A stretch of DNA of 64,000 bases. Origin: Nitrosomonas oligotropha (GTDB lineage Bacteria; Pseudomonadota; Gammaproteobacteria; Burkholderiales; Nitrosomonadaceae). Position 1 is the first letter of the stretch; the number at the start of each line of letters is the position of its first letter. The translations under genes were made by a program, and so were the position numbers. Positions 10,561 through 22,814 of this stretch are shown in pieces. Under the pieces are notes generated by a model, which was not told where the DNA came from, did not search any database, and saw only the letters and a list, made by a program, of their open reading frames with translations. Location of the stretch: assembly GCF_009833085.1 (NCBI RefSeq), contig NZ_QRBZ01000016.1, positions 1 through 64,000 on the forward strand, read 5' to 3'.

Positions 10561-12270
10561 ATGCGCGTTTCGCAATTTTTCATTTCAACGCTTAAAGAAG
10601 CTCCCGCCGAAGCGGAGCTCATCAGTCACAAACTCATGCTCCGCGCCGGACTCATTAAGCGTTTGGGGAGCGGATTGTATACTTGGATGCCATTAGGTTT
10701 AAGGGTATTACGTAAAATAGAGAATATCGTGCGGGAGGAAATGAACAAAAGCGGCGCCATCGAAGTGCTCATGCCCGCCATACAACCGGCGGAATTATGG
10801 CAGGAAACCGGCCGCTGGGATGTTTTTGGGCCGCAAATGTTAAAAATCAAGGATCGGCATGAGCATGATTTTTGTTTTGGTCCCACGCACGAAGAAATTA
10901 TCACCGACATCGCGCGCAAAGAAATTAAAAGCTACCGCCAGCTACCCCTCAATTTTTATCAAATTCAAACAAAATTCCGCGATGAAATCCGGCCGCGCTT
11001 CGGTGTCATGCGTGCGCGCGAATTTATCATGAAGGATGCTTATTCATTCCATACCGATGAAAATAGTTTGATGCAAACGTATCAGCGCATGTATGAAACT
11101 TACAGCCGCATTTTCACCCGTCTTGGACTCAAATTCCGTGCCGTTGCCGCCGACACCGGCGCCATCGGCGGCAGTGGCTCCCATGAGTTTCATGTCCTAG
11201 CGGATTCCGGGGAGGATGCCATCGCGTTCTGCCCTGATTCGGACTATGCCGCCAATATCGAATTAGCGAACGCATTATTTGCTCAACAAGAACGCGGAAC
11301 ACCGGATGGCGATATGCAAAAAGTGGCGACCCCCGGTAAAAAAACCTGCGCCGAAGTTGCCGAATTTTTAAAAATCCCCCTGCAAAATACCGTCAAAACG
11401 CTAGCTGTCAAAGCCAATGATGAAATATTTCTTTTACTGCTACGGGGTGATCATCAGCTCAACGAATTAAAAGTAAGAAAAATACCCTTTTTATCCGGGT
11501 TTCAGATGGCCACTGAAGAGGATATTCTACGCACCACTGGAACAGTGCCCGGATATATCGGCCCTGTCGGTTTAGAGGCTCATGTGATTGCCGATCAAGC
11601 GGTCATGAATATGAGTAATTTTGTCTGCGGCGCTAATGCGGAAGGTTTTCATTTAACAAAAGTAAACTTCGCACGCGACCTCAAATTACCCGATCATGTC
11701 TTTGATATCCGCAATGTTGTTCCGGGCGATGATTCTCCGGACGGCAAAGGTAAACTGGAAATTTGCCGCGGCATTGAAGTGGGTCATATTTTTCAATTGC
11801 GTACCAAATATTCCGAAATCATGAATGCCAACTATCTCGACGAATCAGGCCAAACTCAAAATATGGAAATGGGTTGCTATGGTATCGGTATCTCACGCAT
11901 TGTCGCGGCTGCCATCGAACAGAATCACGATGAGCATGGTATTATTTTTCCCGAAACCATTGCACCTTTTCAACTTACGATCGTACCCATCGGTCTGCAA
12001 AAAAGCGCTCTCGTCAAAGATACCGTGGAAAAACTCTACCAGCAGTTCACCGCTGCACAGATCGAGGTACTCTTGGACGATCGCGATGAGCGCCCCGGCG
12101 TCATGTTTGCCGATATGGAGCTCATCGGCATTCCGCACCGGATTGTTGTCGGCGAACGAGGACTCAAGCAATCGACCATTGAATATCAAGGACGAAAAGA
12201 TGAAGCTTCACAAGCGGTACACATTGATGAAATTTTTTCATTCATAACGGCCAAGCTATGCAAAAACTAA
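10561..12270 (+). CDS. proS: prolyl-tRNA synthetase
   Basis: Charges tRNA-Pro. The 569-residue length is that of the bacterial type with an editing insertion. N-terminal [20 protein letters not shown], class II motif 1 around [18 protein letters not shown], motif 2 [17 protein letters not shown], and motif 3 near [18 protein letters not shown] are all present. The editing (INS) domain occupies roughly residues 224-407 between motifs 2 and 3, and the C-terminal anticodon-binding domain ends in the last 100 residues. The 3' end overlaps the next gene by 13 bp. Confidence 0.98.
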   Translation: MRVSQFFISTLKEAPAEAELISHKLMLRAGLIKRLGSGLYTWMPLGLRVLRKIENIVREEMNKSGAIEVLMPAIQPAELWQETGRWDVFGPQMLKIKDRHEHDFCFGPTHEEIITDIARKEIKSYRQLPLNFYQIQTKFRDEIRPRFGVMRAREFIMKDAYSFHTDENSLMQTYQRMYETYSRIFTRLGLKFRAVAADTGAIGGSGSHEFHVLADSGEDAIAFCPDSDYAANIELANALFAQQERGTPDGDMQKVATPGKKTCAEVAEFLKIPLQNTVKTLAVKANDEIFLLLLRGDHQLNELKVRKIPFLSGFQMATEEDILRTTGTVPGYIGPVGLEAHVIADQAVMNMSNFVCGANAEGFHLTKVNFARDLKLPDHVFDIRNVVPGDDSPDGKGKLEICRGIEVGHIFQLRTKYSEIMNANYLDESGQTQNMEMGCYGIGISRIVAAAIEQNHDEHGIIFPETIAPFQLTIVPIGLQKSALVKDTVEKLYQQFTAAQIEVLLDDRDERPGVMFADMELIGIPHRIVVGERGLKQSTIEYQGRKDEASQAVHIDEIFSFITAKLCKN

Positions 12271-12848
12271 TCGGTACAGTCTTCTTATTATTCTCATCCA
12301 GTTTCATTCATGCCAACAATTTGCAGTATGAACAGCTGTCTGCCAGTACTCAAACCATCACTTTTCATGAGAAAAGCGATCAAGCGGCTTCGTATATCGA
12401 ATATGCCGCTGTAGCAGACAGCGTAACCTGGCTGATCAACATGAGCCGCCGGTTGGAAAAATACATACCGGATCTCATCGAGCGGGAGGAATTTCTAAGA
12501 ACGGTTTATTACGAAGCAACACGGGCTGGGTTGGATCCTCAACTGGTGTTAAGCGTCATTCAAGTCGAAAGCGGTTTTAAAAAATATGCCGTTTCACATG
12601 CCGGTGCACGTGGCTACATGCAAGTCATGCCATTCTGGACTGGCGCCATCGGTCATCAAGATCACAATCTGTTTCATATGCGGGTAAATTTGCGTTACGG
12701 CTGCACCATTCTGCGCCATTATCTGAATAAGGAAAAAGGCGACTATTTTCGTGCATTGGGACGATACAATGGCAGTCTCGGAGAAGCCGCCTACCCGCAA
12801 TTGGTGTTCAACAAATGGCAGACGGTATGGCGCTATTCGGCATCCTGA
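12258..12848 (+). CDS. lytic transglycosylase, SLT domain
   Basis: A periplasmic enzyme that cleaves the MurNAc-GlcNAc bond in peptidoglycan with formation of anhydro-MurNAc. Its 196 residues include a signal peptide (1-19, ending FIHA) and an SLT-type catalytic domain. [18 protein letters not shown] contains the catalytic Glu (about residue 104), then [12 protein letters not shown] and the closing [14 protein letters not shown] motif. It overlaps proS by 13 bp, so the two are co-transcribed and probably translationally coupled, a pairing also seen in other betaproteobacteria. Confidence 0.92.
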   Translation: MQKLIGTVFLLFSSSFIHANNLQYEQLSASTQTITFHEKSDQAASYIEYAAVADSVTWLINMSRRLEKYIPDLIEREEFLRTVYYEATRAGLDPQLVLSVIQVESGFKKYAVSHAGARGYMQVMPFWTGAIGHQDHNLFHMRVNLRYGCTILRHYLNKEKGDYFRALGRYNGSLGEAAYPQLVFNKWQTVWRYSAS

Positions 12849-12874
12849 CCGGATAGAATGAGCAGTTGGCCATA

Positions 12875-13375
12875 TCAGTGTTTTTGATTAAGGCTTTTTT
12901 TGTTTGATTTTGACTCAATAAACTCTTCAATACTCTCGCGCGAAATAATCCCCTGCTGACGCGCAGCCGGATTCCCCTCCGGATCAAAGAAATAGGTGCT
13001 GGGCAATAGCGAAACGTCATCCAGCTGGGAAGCGATTTTCCGGTCACCTAACACAATGGGATAGGTAATGGACATGGATTTCACAAAATCCATCACTACT
13101 TTCGGATCATCCACATCCATCGCAACCCCGATCACTATCACATCCTTACGTTGTTCATACAGTGCGATCAAATCGGGAATTTCCTTCAAACAGGGCGGGC
13201 ACCACGTCGCCCAGAAATTGACCAGCACCCAGCGCCCTTTATAATCCGCAAGCTTATGAATTTTCCCGGTTGTATCTCGGAACTGAAACGCTTGCACGGG
13301 GAAACTCAACAGCAAGGCGATCAAACAAAATAATACTGTGACGTTACGTTTCATCATCTTGTGCAGAGTTTCCAT
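12875..13375 (-). CDS. TlpA-family thiol:disulfide oxidoreductase
   Basis: A periplasmic thioredoxin-fold protein, probably a reductant or a cytochrome c maturation helper. The 166 residues contain a signal or anchor segment (about 10-30, ending PVQAFQF) and the redox site WATWCPPCLKEIPDL (CPPC, about residues 58-61). VALDGR-type thioredoxin strands follow, with DVDDPKVVMDF and the cis-Pro region LLPSTYFFDPEGN. Starts at codons 7 or 8 (MMKRN or MKRN) would give a more standard signal peptide. It is convergent with the transglycosylase and 25 bp beyond leuA. Confidence 0.9.
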   Translation of the reverse strand: METLHKMMKRNVTVLFCLIALLLSFPVQAFQFRDTTGKIHKLADYKGRWVLVNFWATWCPPCLKEIPDLIALYEQRKDVIVIGVAMDVDDPKVVMDFVKSMSITYPIVLGDRKIASQLDDVSLLPSTYFFDPEGNPAARQQGIISRESIEEFIESKSNKKSLNQKH

Positions 13376-13400
13376 TTTATTGATTCATCATCCCAGCCGG

Positions 13401-14933
13401 TTATACCTGCGGATGAGCCCGCTCCAGCTTGCTGTGCAGTTTATTCAGCGCGCTCAGATAAGCCTTCGCCGAAGCGACAACGATATCCGTATCGGAGCCA
13501 TGCCCGTTTACGATCCGGTCGGATTTCTGCAACCGCACAGTCACTTCGCCTTGTGCATCGGTTCCGCTGGTAATATTGTTCACCGAGAACAGTTGCAGCT
13601 TAGCTTCGCTGATCAGCAATGTTTCAATCGCGCGGAAAGTGGCATCCACAGGACCGCTGCCTTGAGACTCGGCACGCATTTCCTTGCCATCATCGGAAAT
13701 CACGATGCGCGCATACGGCACTTCACCGGTTTCACAATGTACGGTGAGTGATAAAAGGCGGTAACGCTCCTGCAACACCAGCACTTCATCAGAAACCAGC
13801 GCTTGCAAGTCCTCATCGAAGATTTCATGCTTCTTATCCGCCAGCTCCTTGAAACGCATGAACGTGTTATTGAGCATTTCTTCGGATTCCAGTTCGATCC
13901 CTAATTCCATCAATCGGTTACGAAAAGCATTACGGCCTGAGTGTTTGCCCAGCAATAATTTATTCGCGCCCCAGCCGACATCTTCCGCTCTCATGATTTC
14001 GTAGGTCTCACGATGCTTCAACACACCATCCTGGTGAATTCCGGATTCATGTGCAAAAGCATTGGCGCCCACAATGGCTTTATTGGGTTGTACCGGGAAA
14101 CCGGTAATACCGGACACCAGCTTACTGGCCGCTACGATATGCGTGGTATCGATTTTTGTATCGCAGGGGAAATAATCCTGACGCGTACGCACTGCCATCA
14201 CGATCTCTTCCAGCGCAGCGTTGCCTGCGCGTTCTCCCAGGCCGTTGATCGTGCATTCAACTTGACGCGCGCCATTCATCACAGCAGTCAATGAATTGGC
14301 CACAGCCAATCCTAAGTCATTATGGCAATGAACCGAAAAGATCGCTTTATCGGAATTGGGTATGCGCTCACGCAGATTATGAATCAGCCTGCCGAATTGA
14401 TCGGGCATCGTATAGCCAACCGTATCCGGAATATTCAATGTCTTTGCACCGGCGTCAATCACGGCTTCCAATATCTGACAGAGAAAATCAATTTCCGACC
14501 GTCCGGCGTCTTCTGGAGAAAACTCAACGTTATCGGTATATTGGCGCGCCCATTTCACTGCTTTCACCGCCTGTGTGATCACCTGATCAGGCGACATGCG
14601 CAGCTTATTCTTCATATGAATAGGCGACGTTGCAATGAAGGTATGAATGCGAGCCGATTGCGCGCCTTTCAATGCTTCACCGGCACGTTGAATATCCGCT
14701 TCGATCGCCCGCGCCAAACCGCACACGACACTGTCTTTAACCGAGTCGGCAACTGCTCTGACTGCTTCAAAATCTCCGTTGGAAGCCGCGGGGAAACCGG
14801 CTTCAATGACATCGACACCCATGCGCTCCAGTTGCCAAGCAATGCGCACCTTCTCTTCTTTCGTCATGGATGCGCCAGGACTTTGCTCACCGTCACGTAA
14901 CGTCGTATCAAAAATAATCAAATGCTCTTGCAT
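13401..14933 (-). CDS. leuA: 2-isopropylmalate synthase
   Basis: Condenses 2-ketoisovalerate with acetyl-CoA, the first step of leucine synthesis. It has 510 residues from the ATG at 14931-14933. The TIM-barrel domain starts [25 protein letters not shown] carries the metal-binding histidines, and [14 protein letters not shown] follows. A C-terminal LeuA allosteric domain (about residues 390-510) binds leucine. A GTG four codons upstream overlaps the Shine-Dalgarno GGAG, which favours the ATG. It is the last gene of the ilvBHC-psd-pssA-leuA series, after a 229-bp gap that suggests its own promoter. Confidence 0.98.
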   Translation of the reverse strand: MQEHLIIFDTTLRDGEQSPGASMTKEEKVRIAWQLERMGVDVIEAGFPAASNGDFEAVRAVADSVKDSVVCGLARAIEADIQRAGEALKGAQSARIHTFIATSPIHMKNKLRMSPDQVITQAVKAVKWARQYTDNVEFSPEDAGRSEIDFLCQILEAVIDAGAKTLNIPDTVGYTMPDQFGRLIHNLRERIPNSDKAIFSVHCHNDLGLAVANSLTAVMNGARQVECTINGLGERAGNAALEEIVMAVRTRQDYFPCDTKIDTTHIVAASKLVSGITGFPVQPNKAIVGANAFAHESGIHQDGVLKHRETYEIMRAEDVGWGANKLLLGKHSGRNAFRNRLMELGIELESEEMLNNTFMRFKELADKKHEIFDEDLQALVSDEVLVLQERYRLLSLTVHCETGEVPYARIVISDDGKEMRAESQGSGPVDATFRAIETLLISEAKLQLFSVNNITSGTDAQGEVTVRLQKSDRIVNGHGSDTDIVVASAKAYLSALNKLHSKLERAHPQV

Positions 14934-15162
14934 TATGCTCTCCACTTGAGGAAGAAAACCTTAATGAATAATAAAACTCGTGATGCGAATTTTATAGGGA
15001 AGAAAGGGAAATAGGGGGAGAAAATTTTAGCGCGCAAGGCGCAGCAGCAGTTCCGGTAGAACTACGGAAGCTGTAACAAAATACAATGATTGAATAAAGT
15101 GCTTAGAAAACATGATGGGCGGGAATATAAATAGTTTTTCCTTGTGATGCAATAGGTAATCT
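14934..15162. other. intergenic region pssA-leuA
   Basis: No gene on either strand. One imperfect hairpin can be drawn at 15048-15073 (CAGTTCCG paired with CGGAAGCTG, one bulge) but without a T-run. The remainder is mixed AT-rich and purine-rich sequence that could hold the leuA promoter. Confidence 0.4.
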
Positions 15163-15936
15163 TCAGGTACCGGGTGTCTCACTATTTTTTTTACTTCTGC
15201 CGAATCTCCATAGCTTCACAAAATAACCGGAAAATGCGTAAGCCGCGAACAAAATGAATAAGACCAGCGGTGGATGGCTCGGAATCAGAACGAAAAAGAA
15301 CAGCACCAATAACAGAACTGTAAAAAACGGCACGCGGCGGCGTAAATTAAACTCCTTACCGCTATAGTATGGAATATTGCTAACCATCGTCAAACCGGCA
15401 AACAAAGTCACAATGGAAGCCAGTCCCTTAATATCGCTTCCTTGCACCTGAAAATTAATCGTTACCCAAACCAATCCTGCAATCAATGCCGCAGCAGCGG
15501 GACTGGGCAAGCCTTGAAAGAAACGTTTATCGACCACTTCGATGTTGGTATTGAAGCGCGCAAGCCGCAATGCGGCACACGCGCAATAAATGAATGCAAT
15601 GATCCAACCCCATTGCCCCATCTCCTTCAATGCCCATTCATACACAATCAATGCCGGTGCAACACCGAAAGAAACCATGTCCGACAAACTATCGTATTCG
15701 GCGCCAAACTCACTTTGGGTACCCGTCAATCGCGCTACCCGGCCATCCAATCCATCCAGCACCATGGCAATGAATACCGCGATAGCCGAATATTCAAAAT
15801 TTCCGTTCATCGCCTGCACAATGGCATAAAACCCGGCGAATAGCGCGGCCGTTGTAAATAAATTGGGCAACAGATAGATGCCACGCCGCCGTAGCCGGGC
15901 TTTAAGTACAGTTCGTTCTGGCAGAGAATCGGACAT
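15163..15936 (-). CDS. pssA: CDP-diacylglycerol-serine O-phosphatidyltransferase
   Basis: Makes phosphatidylserine from CDP-diacylglycerol and serine in the inner membrane. The 257-residue protein has six to eight hydrophobic helices and the CDP-alcohol phosphotransferase motif: DGLDGRVARLTGTQSEFG followed by EYDSLSDMVSFG, giving the D-G-A-R-G-D-D pattern. Membrane-integral form of the Bacillus/Helicobacter type, not the soluble E. coli type. It lies next to psd, which uses its product. Confidence 0.96.
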   Translation of the reverse strand: MSDSLPERTVLKARLRRRGIYLLPNLFTTAALFAGFYAIVQAMNGNFEYSAIAVFIAMVLDGLDGRVARLTGTQSEFGAEYDSLSDMVSFGVAPALIVYEWALKEMGQWGWIIAFIYCACAALRLARFNTNIEVVDKRFFQGLPSPAAAALIAGLVWVTINFQVQGSDIKGLASIVTLFAGLTMVSNIPYYSGKEFNLRRRVPFFTVLLLVLFFFVLIPSHPPLVLFILFAAYAFSGYFVKLWRFGRSKKNSETPGT

Positions 15937-16074
15937 TATGAGCGCTTAACTATAAGAATACGAAAACGGAAAATCCACTCGACTGAAAACGAATGACAGG
16001 AATCCCATGAAAGCTTGATTCAATGCCGACTATGATTCTGAAGCGCTGATACAAAGAATGAAACACGCGCTCCT

Positions 16075-16740
16075 TCAAGCCACCGCTTTGGTTTCTTCAC
16101 GAAATTCCGCCAACACGGTGAGTGTCGCCGACACTTTGTCACCGATATTGACATTAATTTTTGTATTCAGCGGCAGATACACATCCACGCGCGAACCGAA
16201 TCTGATAAAGCCGAAACGCTGGCCGCGCGCCAAATGCTCACCGGGCGATACGTGACAAAGTATACGCTTTGCAATCAACCCGGCCACTTGCACACAGGTT
16301 ACATCCGCGCCACGATCGGTTTTGATCCATAACGCATTGCGCTCATTCTCCAGTGAAGCCTTGGGCAAATCCGCGTTGACAAATTTACCCGGAAAATACC
16401 ATTTGTCACGCACCTCACCGTCAACCGGACTACGGTTGGAATGCACGTTAAACACATTCATAAATACGCTAATTTTGAGCGCCTCACGATCCAGATAAGG
16501 ATCCTGCGTTTTTTCTACAGCGACGATTCTGCCATCCGCCGGCGCCAATATGGCATTACGATCCGCTGGCACTTCTCGCGGTGGGTCGCGAAAGAACTGC
16601 AAAACAAACAGGGCGATCACCCAAAACGGGAGCGCCCAAAGCCAGTCAAGGTATGCTGTTGCGCAAATTGCGACAGCAAATGCGATCACAATATGCAGCC
16701 AGCCCTCGCGAGCGATAATAGGGTGAGGATAATAAGCCAT
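16075..16740 (-). CDS. psd: phosphatidylserine decarboxylase, short form
   Basis: Decarboxylates phosphatidylserine to phosphatidylethanolamine. The 221-residue proenzyme has two N-terminal membrane helices (about residues 14-50). The self-cleavage site FGSR (near residue 183) has a serine that becomes the pyruvoyl group. Size and the GSR site place it in the short PSD-A class. It lies between ilvC and pssA, with gaps of about 70 and 138 bp. Confidence 0.96.
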   Translation of the reverse strand: MAYYPHPIIAREGWLHIVIAFAVAICATAYLDWLWALPFWVIALFVLQFFRDPPREVPADRNAILAPADGRIVAVEKTQDPYLDREALKISVFMNVFNVHSNRSPVDGEVRDKWYFPGKFVNADLPKASLENERNALWIKTDRGADVTCVQVAGLIAKRILCHVSPGEHLARGQRFGFIRFGSRVDVYLPLNTKINVNIGDKVSATLTVLAEFREETKAVA

Positions 16741-16810
16741 AAATTAATTACAACAAAAACTTAAAAGGTAAAAAAACCACAACCGGAATTGTAAAGAATA
16801 TGGTGATTCT

Positions 16811-17869
<1,059 letters not shown>

Positions 17870-17948
17870 CTAGAGTGAATACTATTTTCACGGATTGATT
17901 ACTCTGGATTACCAACCTCAAGACCGGGGATTAATCAGCAAATGCGGA

Positions 17949-18440
17949 TTATACCTTCAAAATCCATTCTCCGCGTCCTATGCCGGAGGCGCCTGTACGG
18001 ACAGTTTCAAGAACCGCGCTGCGTTCGATGGCTTCAAGAAACGCGTCCAATTTCGAGCTGGTGCCCGTTAACTCAATGGTATAAGACTTGTCGGTCACAT
18101 CGATGATGGAACCGCGGAAAATTTCGGCCAGCCGTTTGATTTCCTCTCGATCCGGGCCTACTGCGCGGATTTTGACCAGCATCAGTTCGCGTTCGATATG
18201 ATTGCCGTCATTCAAATCGATGATTTTGACCACTTCAATCAGTTTATTCAGCTGCTTGGTCACTTGCTCCACGACTTCATCCGATCCGATCGTTACCAGC
18301 GTCATCCGCGACAAAGTGGGATCCTCGGTAGGCGCAACTGAAAGTGATTCAATATTATAACCACGCGCCGAAAACAGGCCTGCTACACGAGACAAAGCAC
18401 CCGCCTCATTTTCCATCAATAAAGAAATAATATGTCGCAT
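17949..18440 (-). CDS. ilvH: acetolactate synthase small (regulatory) subunit
   Basis: The ACT-domain subunit that activates IlvB and confers valine inhibition. The 163 residues start MRHIISLLMENEAGALSRVAG. The first ACT domain is about 2-78 and the second regulatory domain about 80-160, with RGSIIDVTDKSYTIELTG. The gap to the upstream large-subunit gene is only 8 bp, so they are co-expressed as usual. Confidence 0.98.
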   Translation of the reverse strand: MRHIISLLMENEAGALSRVAGLFSARGYNIESLSVAPTEDPTLSRMTLVTIGSDEVVEQVTKQLNKLIEVVKIIDLNDGNHIERELMLVKIRAVGPDREEIKRLAEIFRGSIIDVTDKSYTIELTGTSSKLDAFLEAIERSAVLETVRTGASGIGRGEWILKV

Positions 18441-18448
18441 TTATTTTT

Positions 18449-20152
18449 CTACACCAGAATCATTTCAGAAAGACCTTTGCCGCCCGGCACCATAGGGAAT
18501 ACGTTTTCGGTCTGATCGGTAATAAAGTCCATGAACACCAGCTGATCTTTCAGTTTGAATGCTTCTTTCAGCGCATCTTCGACATCTTCCGGCTTTTCAA
18601 TCTTCATTCCGACATGACCGTAACTCTCAGCCAGCTTAACAAAATCGGGTAGCGCGTTCATGTAGGATTCCGCATAGCGGTTACCGTGGAAAAACTCTTG
18701 CCACTGCCTGACCATGCCCATATAGCGATTATTCAAATTAATGATTTTCAGCGGCAGCTTGTACTGTTTACACGTTGACAATTCCTGGATACACATCTGA
18801 ATACTGGCTTCACCGGTAATACACGCCACTTTTCCTTTAGGATTAGCGAGCTGCACCCCCATCGCGGCAGGCATGCCGAATCCCATCGTGCCCAGTCCGC
18901 CGGAATTGATCCAACGGCGCGGTTTATCGAATTTATAAAACTGCGCGGCCCACATTTGATGCTGTCCGACATCTGAAGTAATAAACGCATCGCCCTTGGT
19001 GACATTGAATAATTTCTCAATCACCATCTGCGGTTTGATGATTTTGCTGCTCCGGTCAAATTTCAGACAATCCCGCTCACGCCACAACTCGATCTGTTTC
19101 CACCATTCTTTCAATGCGGTTTGATCCGGCTTTTCTTTCTCGGCTTTGAGTAGCTTGATTAGTTCTTTCAACACGTCCAGTACATCACCTACGATCGGCA
19201 CATCCACTTTGACGCGTTTTGAAATGGAAGACGGGTCAATATCGATATGAATAATCTTCCTGTTTTCATTGAAAAAGTGCTTCGGATTGCCAATGACGCG
19301 ATCGTCAAAACGGGCGCCCACGGCTATCAGAACGTCGCAATACTGCATCGCCATGTTCGCTTCATACGTGCCATGCATACCCAGCATACCCAGCGATTGC
19401 TTATCGGTCGCGGGATATCCGCCCAATCCCATCAGCGTATTGGTGCAGGGGAAATTCAGCATTTGCGTCAATTCGGTCAATTGCGGCGCAGCATCACTTA
19501 AGATCACCCCGCCACCCGCATACACCACCGGACGCTTGGCGCTGAGAATCAGTTCGGCGGCTTTCTTAATTTGCCGTGTATGCCCTTTGGTCACGGGATT
19601 GTAGGACCGCATGCTAATCTTGTCCGGATATTCGAACTTGGTTTTTTGTTGCGAAACATCTTTGGGTATATCCACCAATACCGGGCCAGGGCGGCCTGTA
19701 GAAGCGATATAGAAAGCTTTTTTAATGGTCAGTGCCAATTCGCTGACATCTTTCACCAGAAAATTATGTTTAACGCAGGGGCGTGTGATACCCACCGTAT
19801 CAACTTCCTGAAAGGCATCCAATCCAATTGCACTGGTAGGTACCTGTCCGCTGATCACCACCATCGGAATCGAGTCCATATAAGCGGTGGCAATACCCGT
19901 TACCGCATTGGTAACCCCCGGGCCTGATGTCACCAGCGCCACGCCCACTTTATTGCTGGAACGCGCATAGCCATCGGCGGCATGTACCGCAGCCTGTTCA
20001 TGGCGCACTAATATATGCCGGACTTTATCCTGCTTGAACAATTCATCGTAAATAAATAACACCGCACCGCCAGGATAGCCGAAAATACATTGCACGCCCT
20101 CTTCCTGCAGACAACGTATCGTAATTTCAGCACCGGTTAATTCCACACTCAT
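18449..20152 (-). CDS. ilvB: acetolactate synthase large (catalytic) subunit
   Basis: A ThDP-, FAD- and Mg-dependent enzyme condensing two pyruvates, or pyruvate and 2-ketobutyrate. It has 567 residues, with the N-terminal PYR domain containing YPGGAVLFIYDEL and the catalytic Glu in RHEQAAVHAADGYAR (about residue 51). The central FAD region is followed by the C-terminal PP domain. There the ThDP-Mg motif reads ITGEASIQMCIQEL...NLNNRYMGM, with Glu and Ala where GDG or GEG is usual; the fold otherwise looks intact. Could equally be called ilvI. It leads the ilvBHC cluster. Confidence 0.97.
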   Translation of the reverse strand: MSVELTGAEITIRCLQEEGVQCIFGYPGGAVLFIYDELFKQDKVRHILVRHEQAAVHAADGYARSSNKVGVALVTSGPGVTNAVTGIATAYMDSIPMVVISGQVPTSAIGLDAFQEVDTVGITRPCVKHNFLVKDVSELALTIKKAFYIASTGRPGPVLVDIPKDVSQQKTKFEYPDKISMRSYNPVTKGHTRQIKKAAELILSAKRPVVYAGGGVILSDAAPQLTELTQMLNFPCTNTLMGLGGYPATDKQSLGMLGMHGTYEANMAMQYCDVLIAVGARFDDRVIGNPKHFFNENRKIIHIDIDPSSISKRVKVDVPIVGDVLDVLKELIKLLKAEKEKPDQTALKEWWKQIELWRERDCLKFDRSSKIIKPQMVIEKLFNVTKGDAFITSDVGQHQMWAAQFYKFDKPRRWINSGGLGTMGFGMPAAMGVQLANPKGKVACITGEASIQMCIQELSTCKQYKLPLKIINLNNRYMGMVRQWQEFFHGNRYAESYMNALPDFVKLAESYGHVGMKIEKPEDVEDALKEAFKLKDQLVFMDFITDQTENVFPMVPGGKGLSEMILV

Positions 20153-20216
20153 GCTTTCTGCATCCCAATATCAATTTCAACAAGTTATAAAAAAATTCTC
20201 AGTCATCATCGCAACG

Positions 20217-21689
20217 TCAAATTCCTGTCCCGCCGACAGTCAATCCATCGATACGTAATGTCGGCTGCCCGACGCCCACCGGCACGCTTTGACCTTCTTT
20301 ACCGCAAGTCCCGACACCCGGATCCAGCAGCATATCGTTGCCTATCATGGAAACCCGGGTCAATACATCAGGCCCGTTACCGATTAAGGTTGCTCCTTTA
20401 ACCGGATAGGTGATTTTACCATCTTCAATCATATAGGCTTCAGCGGCTGAGAAAACAAATTTTCCGCTGGTGATATCAACCTGACCGCCGCCAAAGTTCG
20501 CCGCATACAAACCATGTTTCACCGAAGCGATAATTTCCGCCGGATCTTTGTCACCGTTCAACATATACGTATTCGTCATGCGCGGCATGGGAATATGCGC
20601 GAACGATTCACGGCGGCCATTGCCGGTCACCGGCAAATCCATCAAGCGGGCGTTCAGACTATCCTGCAAATAGCCTCTCAGTATGCCATCTTCTATCAAT
20701 ACAGTACATTGTGTCGGATTACCTTCGTCATCGATATTTAACGACCCGCGCCGCCGCGGAATCGTTCCGTCATCGACAACCGTCACACCGGGAGCCGCAA
20801 CGCGTTCACCGACTCGCCCGGAGAAAGCCGAGCTGCCTTTGCGGTTGAAATCCCCTTCCAATCCATGACCGATTGCTTCATGCAACAAGATTCCAGGCCA
20901 GCCGCTTCCTAAAACTACCGTCATCGTGCCAGCCGGCGCCGGACGGGCATCCAGATTGACTGTGGCTTGATGAACAGCTTTTTTTGCATAATCGTGCAAA
21001 ATCTCATCGGTAAAATAAGCATAACTGAAGCGTCCGCCGCCACCGGCTACGCCTTGCTCGCGGCGGCCGTTTTCTTCCGCGATCACTTGCACCGACAAAC
21101 GGACCAGCGGTCTTACATCGGCCGCGACCAATCCGTCACTGCGCGTCACCAGGATCACTTCATACTCACCAGCAAGCGATGCCACCACTTGAGTTACACG
21201 CCGGTCAAGCTGCCGGGTAATGCGTTCCAGTCTTTCCAGTAGCGCCACCTTATCCGCATCCTTAAGGCTCGCTATCGGATCTTCGGGTAAATAAAGCTGT
21301 GACCGCTGGTCTATTGCATTACGTTTCCCAATTTGAGCCGGCTGCATACTGCCTTGATTGGCAATCGCCCGTGTTGCCTTGGCAGCTGATACAAGTGCAG
21401 GCATACTGATATCGTCGGAATAAGCAAATCCGGTTTTTTCTCCGCAGACCGCGCGGACACCGACACCTTGCTCAATGTTGAAGCTGCCCGATTTAACAAT
21501 ACCTTCTTCCAGCATCCAGCCTTCGGAGCGGCAATACTGAAAATAAAGATCAGCATAATCGATTTTATGCGTCAGTATCTGCCCCAATACATGTTGCAAT
21601 CCGCTTGTATCGATATCGTAAGGCGACAACAAGCAGCGATCGGCAATCGCAAGAAAATCCTTTGACTCTGTCATATATTCGGCTGTCAT
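20217..21689 (-). CDS. tldD: metalloprotease TldD
   Basis: One half of the TldD/TldE heterodimer, a zinc protease that trims unfolded peptides and modified-peptide precursors. It has 490 residues; the metal site [18 protein letters not shown] (HExxxH followed by a Glu-Gly-Asp) lies near residue 266. [10 protein letters not shown] and the C-terminal [18 protein letters not shown] are typical. Its partner TldE (PmbA) is not in the window. It follows the nitrilase-family gene after 26 bp, as in several betaproteobacteria. Confidence 0.96.
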   Translation of the reverse strand: MTAEYMTESKDFLAIADRCLLSPYDIDTSGLQHVLGQILTHKIDYADLYFQYCRSEGWMLEEGIVKSGSFNIEQGVGVRAVCGEKTGFAYSDDISMPALVSAAKATRAIANQGSMQPAQIGKRNAIDQRSQLYLPEDPIASLKDADKVALLERLERITRQLDRRVTQVVASLAGEYEVILVTRSDGLVAADVRPLVRLSVQVIAEENGRREQGVAGGGGRFSYAYFTDEILHDYAKKAVHQATVNLDARPAPAGTMTVVLGSGWPGILLHEAIGHGLEGDFNRKGSSAFSGRVGERVAAPGVTVVDDGTIPRRRGSLNIDDEGNPTQCTVLIEDGILRGYLQDSLNARLMDLPVTGNGRRESFAHIPMPRMTNTYMLNGDKDPAEIIASVKHGLYAANFGGGQVDITSGKFVFSAAEAYMIEDGKITYPVKGATLIGNGPDVLTRVSMIGNDMLLDPGVGTCGKEGQSVPVGVGQPTLRIDGLTVGGTGI

Positions 21690-21715
21690 TTATGCTGTTC
21701 TATCAATCGTTTTGA

Positions 21716-22543
21716 TCAACATGGCTGTAAAATCCGGTGATCGAGCGCGGGTAAATTGGTGCGCAAGCTGGTTTGGTACTCCGGATCGATTGTCGCCACT
21801 ACGGCTCCGGAACCGCGCGGCAGCCGTTCAATGACAACCCCCCAGGGATCAACGATCATACTGTCACCATTGGTTTCACGTCCATTGACATGATAACCGC
21901 CTTGTCCGGGTGCAATCACATAAGCCATATTTTCAACCGCGCGCGCACGAACCAGCACTTCCCAGTGCGCTTTTCCGGTAATCGCCGTAAACGCCGCAGG
22001 CGCCAGAATAATATCAACATTATTCATCAAGCGGAATAATTCCGGAAACCGCAAATCGTAGCATATCGATAAACCGATACGGCCAAAGGGCGAATCGACC
22101 GTCACTACTTTGTTTCCCGCCTTAATGGTTTTCTCCTCGGCGTAATGTTCATGACCGAGTTGCAGACCAAACAGATGAATTTTATCGTAGCGCGCGACCT
22201 GCTTGCCGTTATCCGCATAAACCAAACAGCTATTATAGACTTTATCGGGTTCGGATGATGCCAATGGCACTGATCCGCCCACCAGCCAAATACCCAGCCG
22301 TTTTGCCGTATCACTGAGAAATCTCTGAATTTGTCCGTCGCCCGGTTGTTCCCGGACCGCCAGCTTATCAGTATCCTTCATGCCCATGATGCAAAAATAC
22401 TCCGGCAATACTACTAGTTCAGCTTTCTGCGATGCTGCATCCTCGATCAAGCGCGTAGCTTCTTCCAGATTGGCAGACACGCTCGGACCCGATGCCATTT
22501 GAATGGCGGCGACACGAAAGCCTTTATGTTTTTTGTTTTCCAT
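21716..22543 (-). CDS. carbon-nitrogen hydrolase, nitrilase (Nit1-like) family
   Basis: A cytoplasmic amidase, probably of the Nit/YbeM type that clears deaminated glutathione or similar amides. It has about 275 residues from the MENKKHKGFRVAAIQMASG start. The catalytic triad is visible: Glu in VVLPEYFCIMG, Lys in RYDKIHLFGL, and Cys in SICYDLRFPELFR. The frame continues 24 codons further upstream to 22615 without a convincing Shine-Dalgarno, so the start is uncertain. It sits upstream of tldD on the same strand and divergent from glnE. Confidence 0.88.
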   Translation of the reverse strand: MENKKHKGFRVAAIQMASGPSVSANLEEATRLIEDAASQKAELVVLPEYFCIMGMKDTDKLAVREQPGDGQIQRFLSDTAKRLGIWLVGGSVPLASSEPDKVYNSCLVYADNGKQVARYDKIHLFGLQLGHEHYAEEKTIKAGNKVVTVDSPFGRIGLSICYDLRFPELFRLMNNVDIILAPAAFTAITGKAHWEVLVRARAVENMAYVIAPGQGGYHVNGRETNGDSMIVDPWGVVIERLPRGSGAVVATIDPEYQTSLRTNLPALDHRILQPC

Positions 22544-22814
22544 CTTTGCTTGTTGCTGTTTAGTGGTATTGTTTAACATAGTTGTCCGACTGTTCTGATT
22601 TTTAGAATGAATCAACCAATAATCAACACCGTGAGCAAATCCCTTTTTAAATTACCGTTACATTAAGCGATTTTCTTTTTATTTAACTATCATATAGAAA
22701 ATAAAGATCTCTGCTGTACAGGCTTGATTCTAGCATTTACTCTGATAACGTTCTATTTTGATTTATGCTTAATCTAAATTGCTTTGCTATTCTATAGCCT
22801 TTACCCCCCTGATT

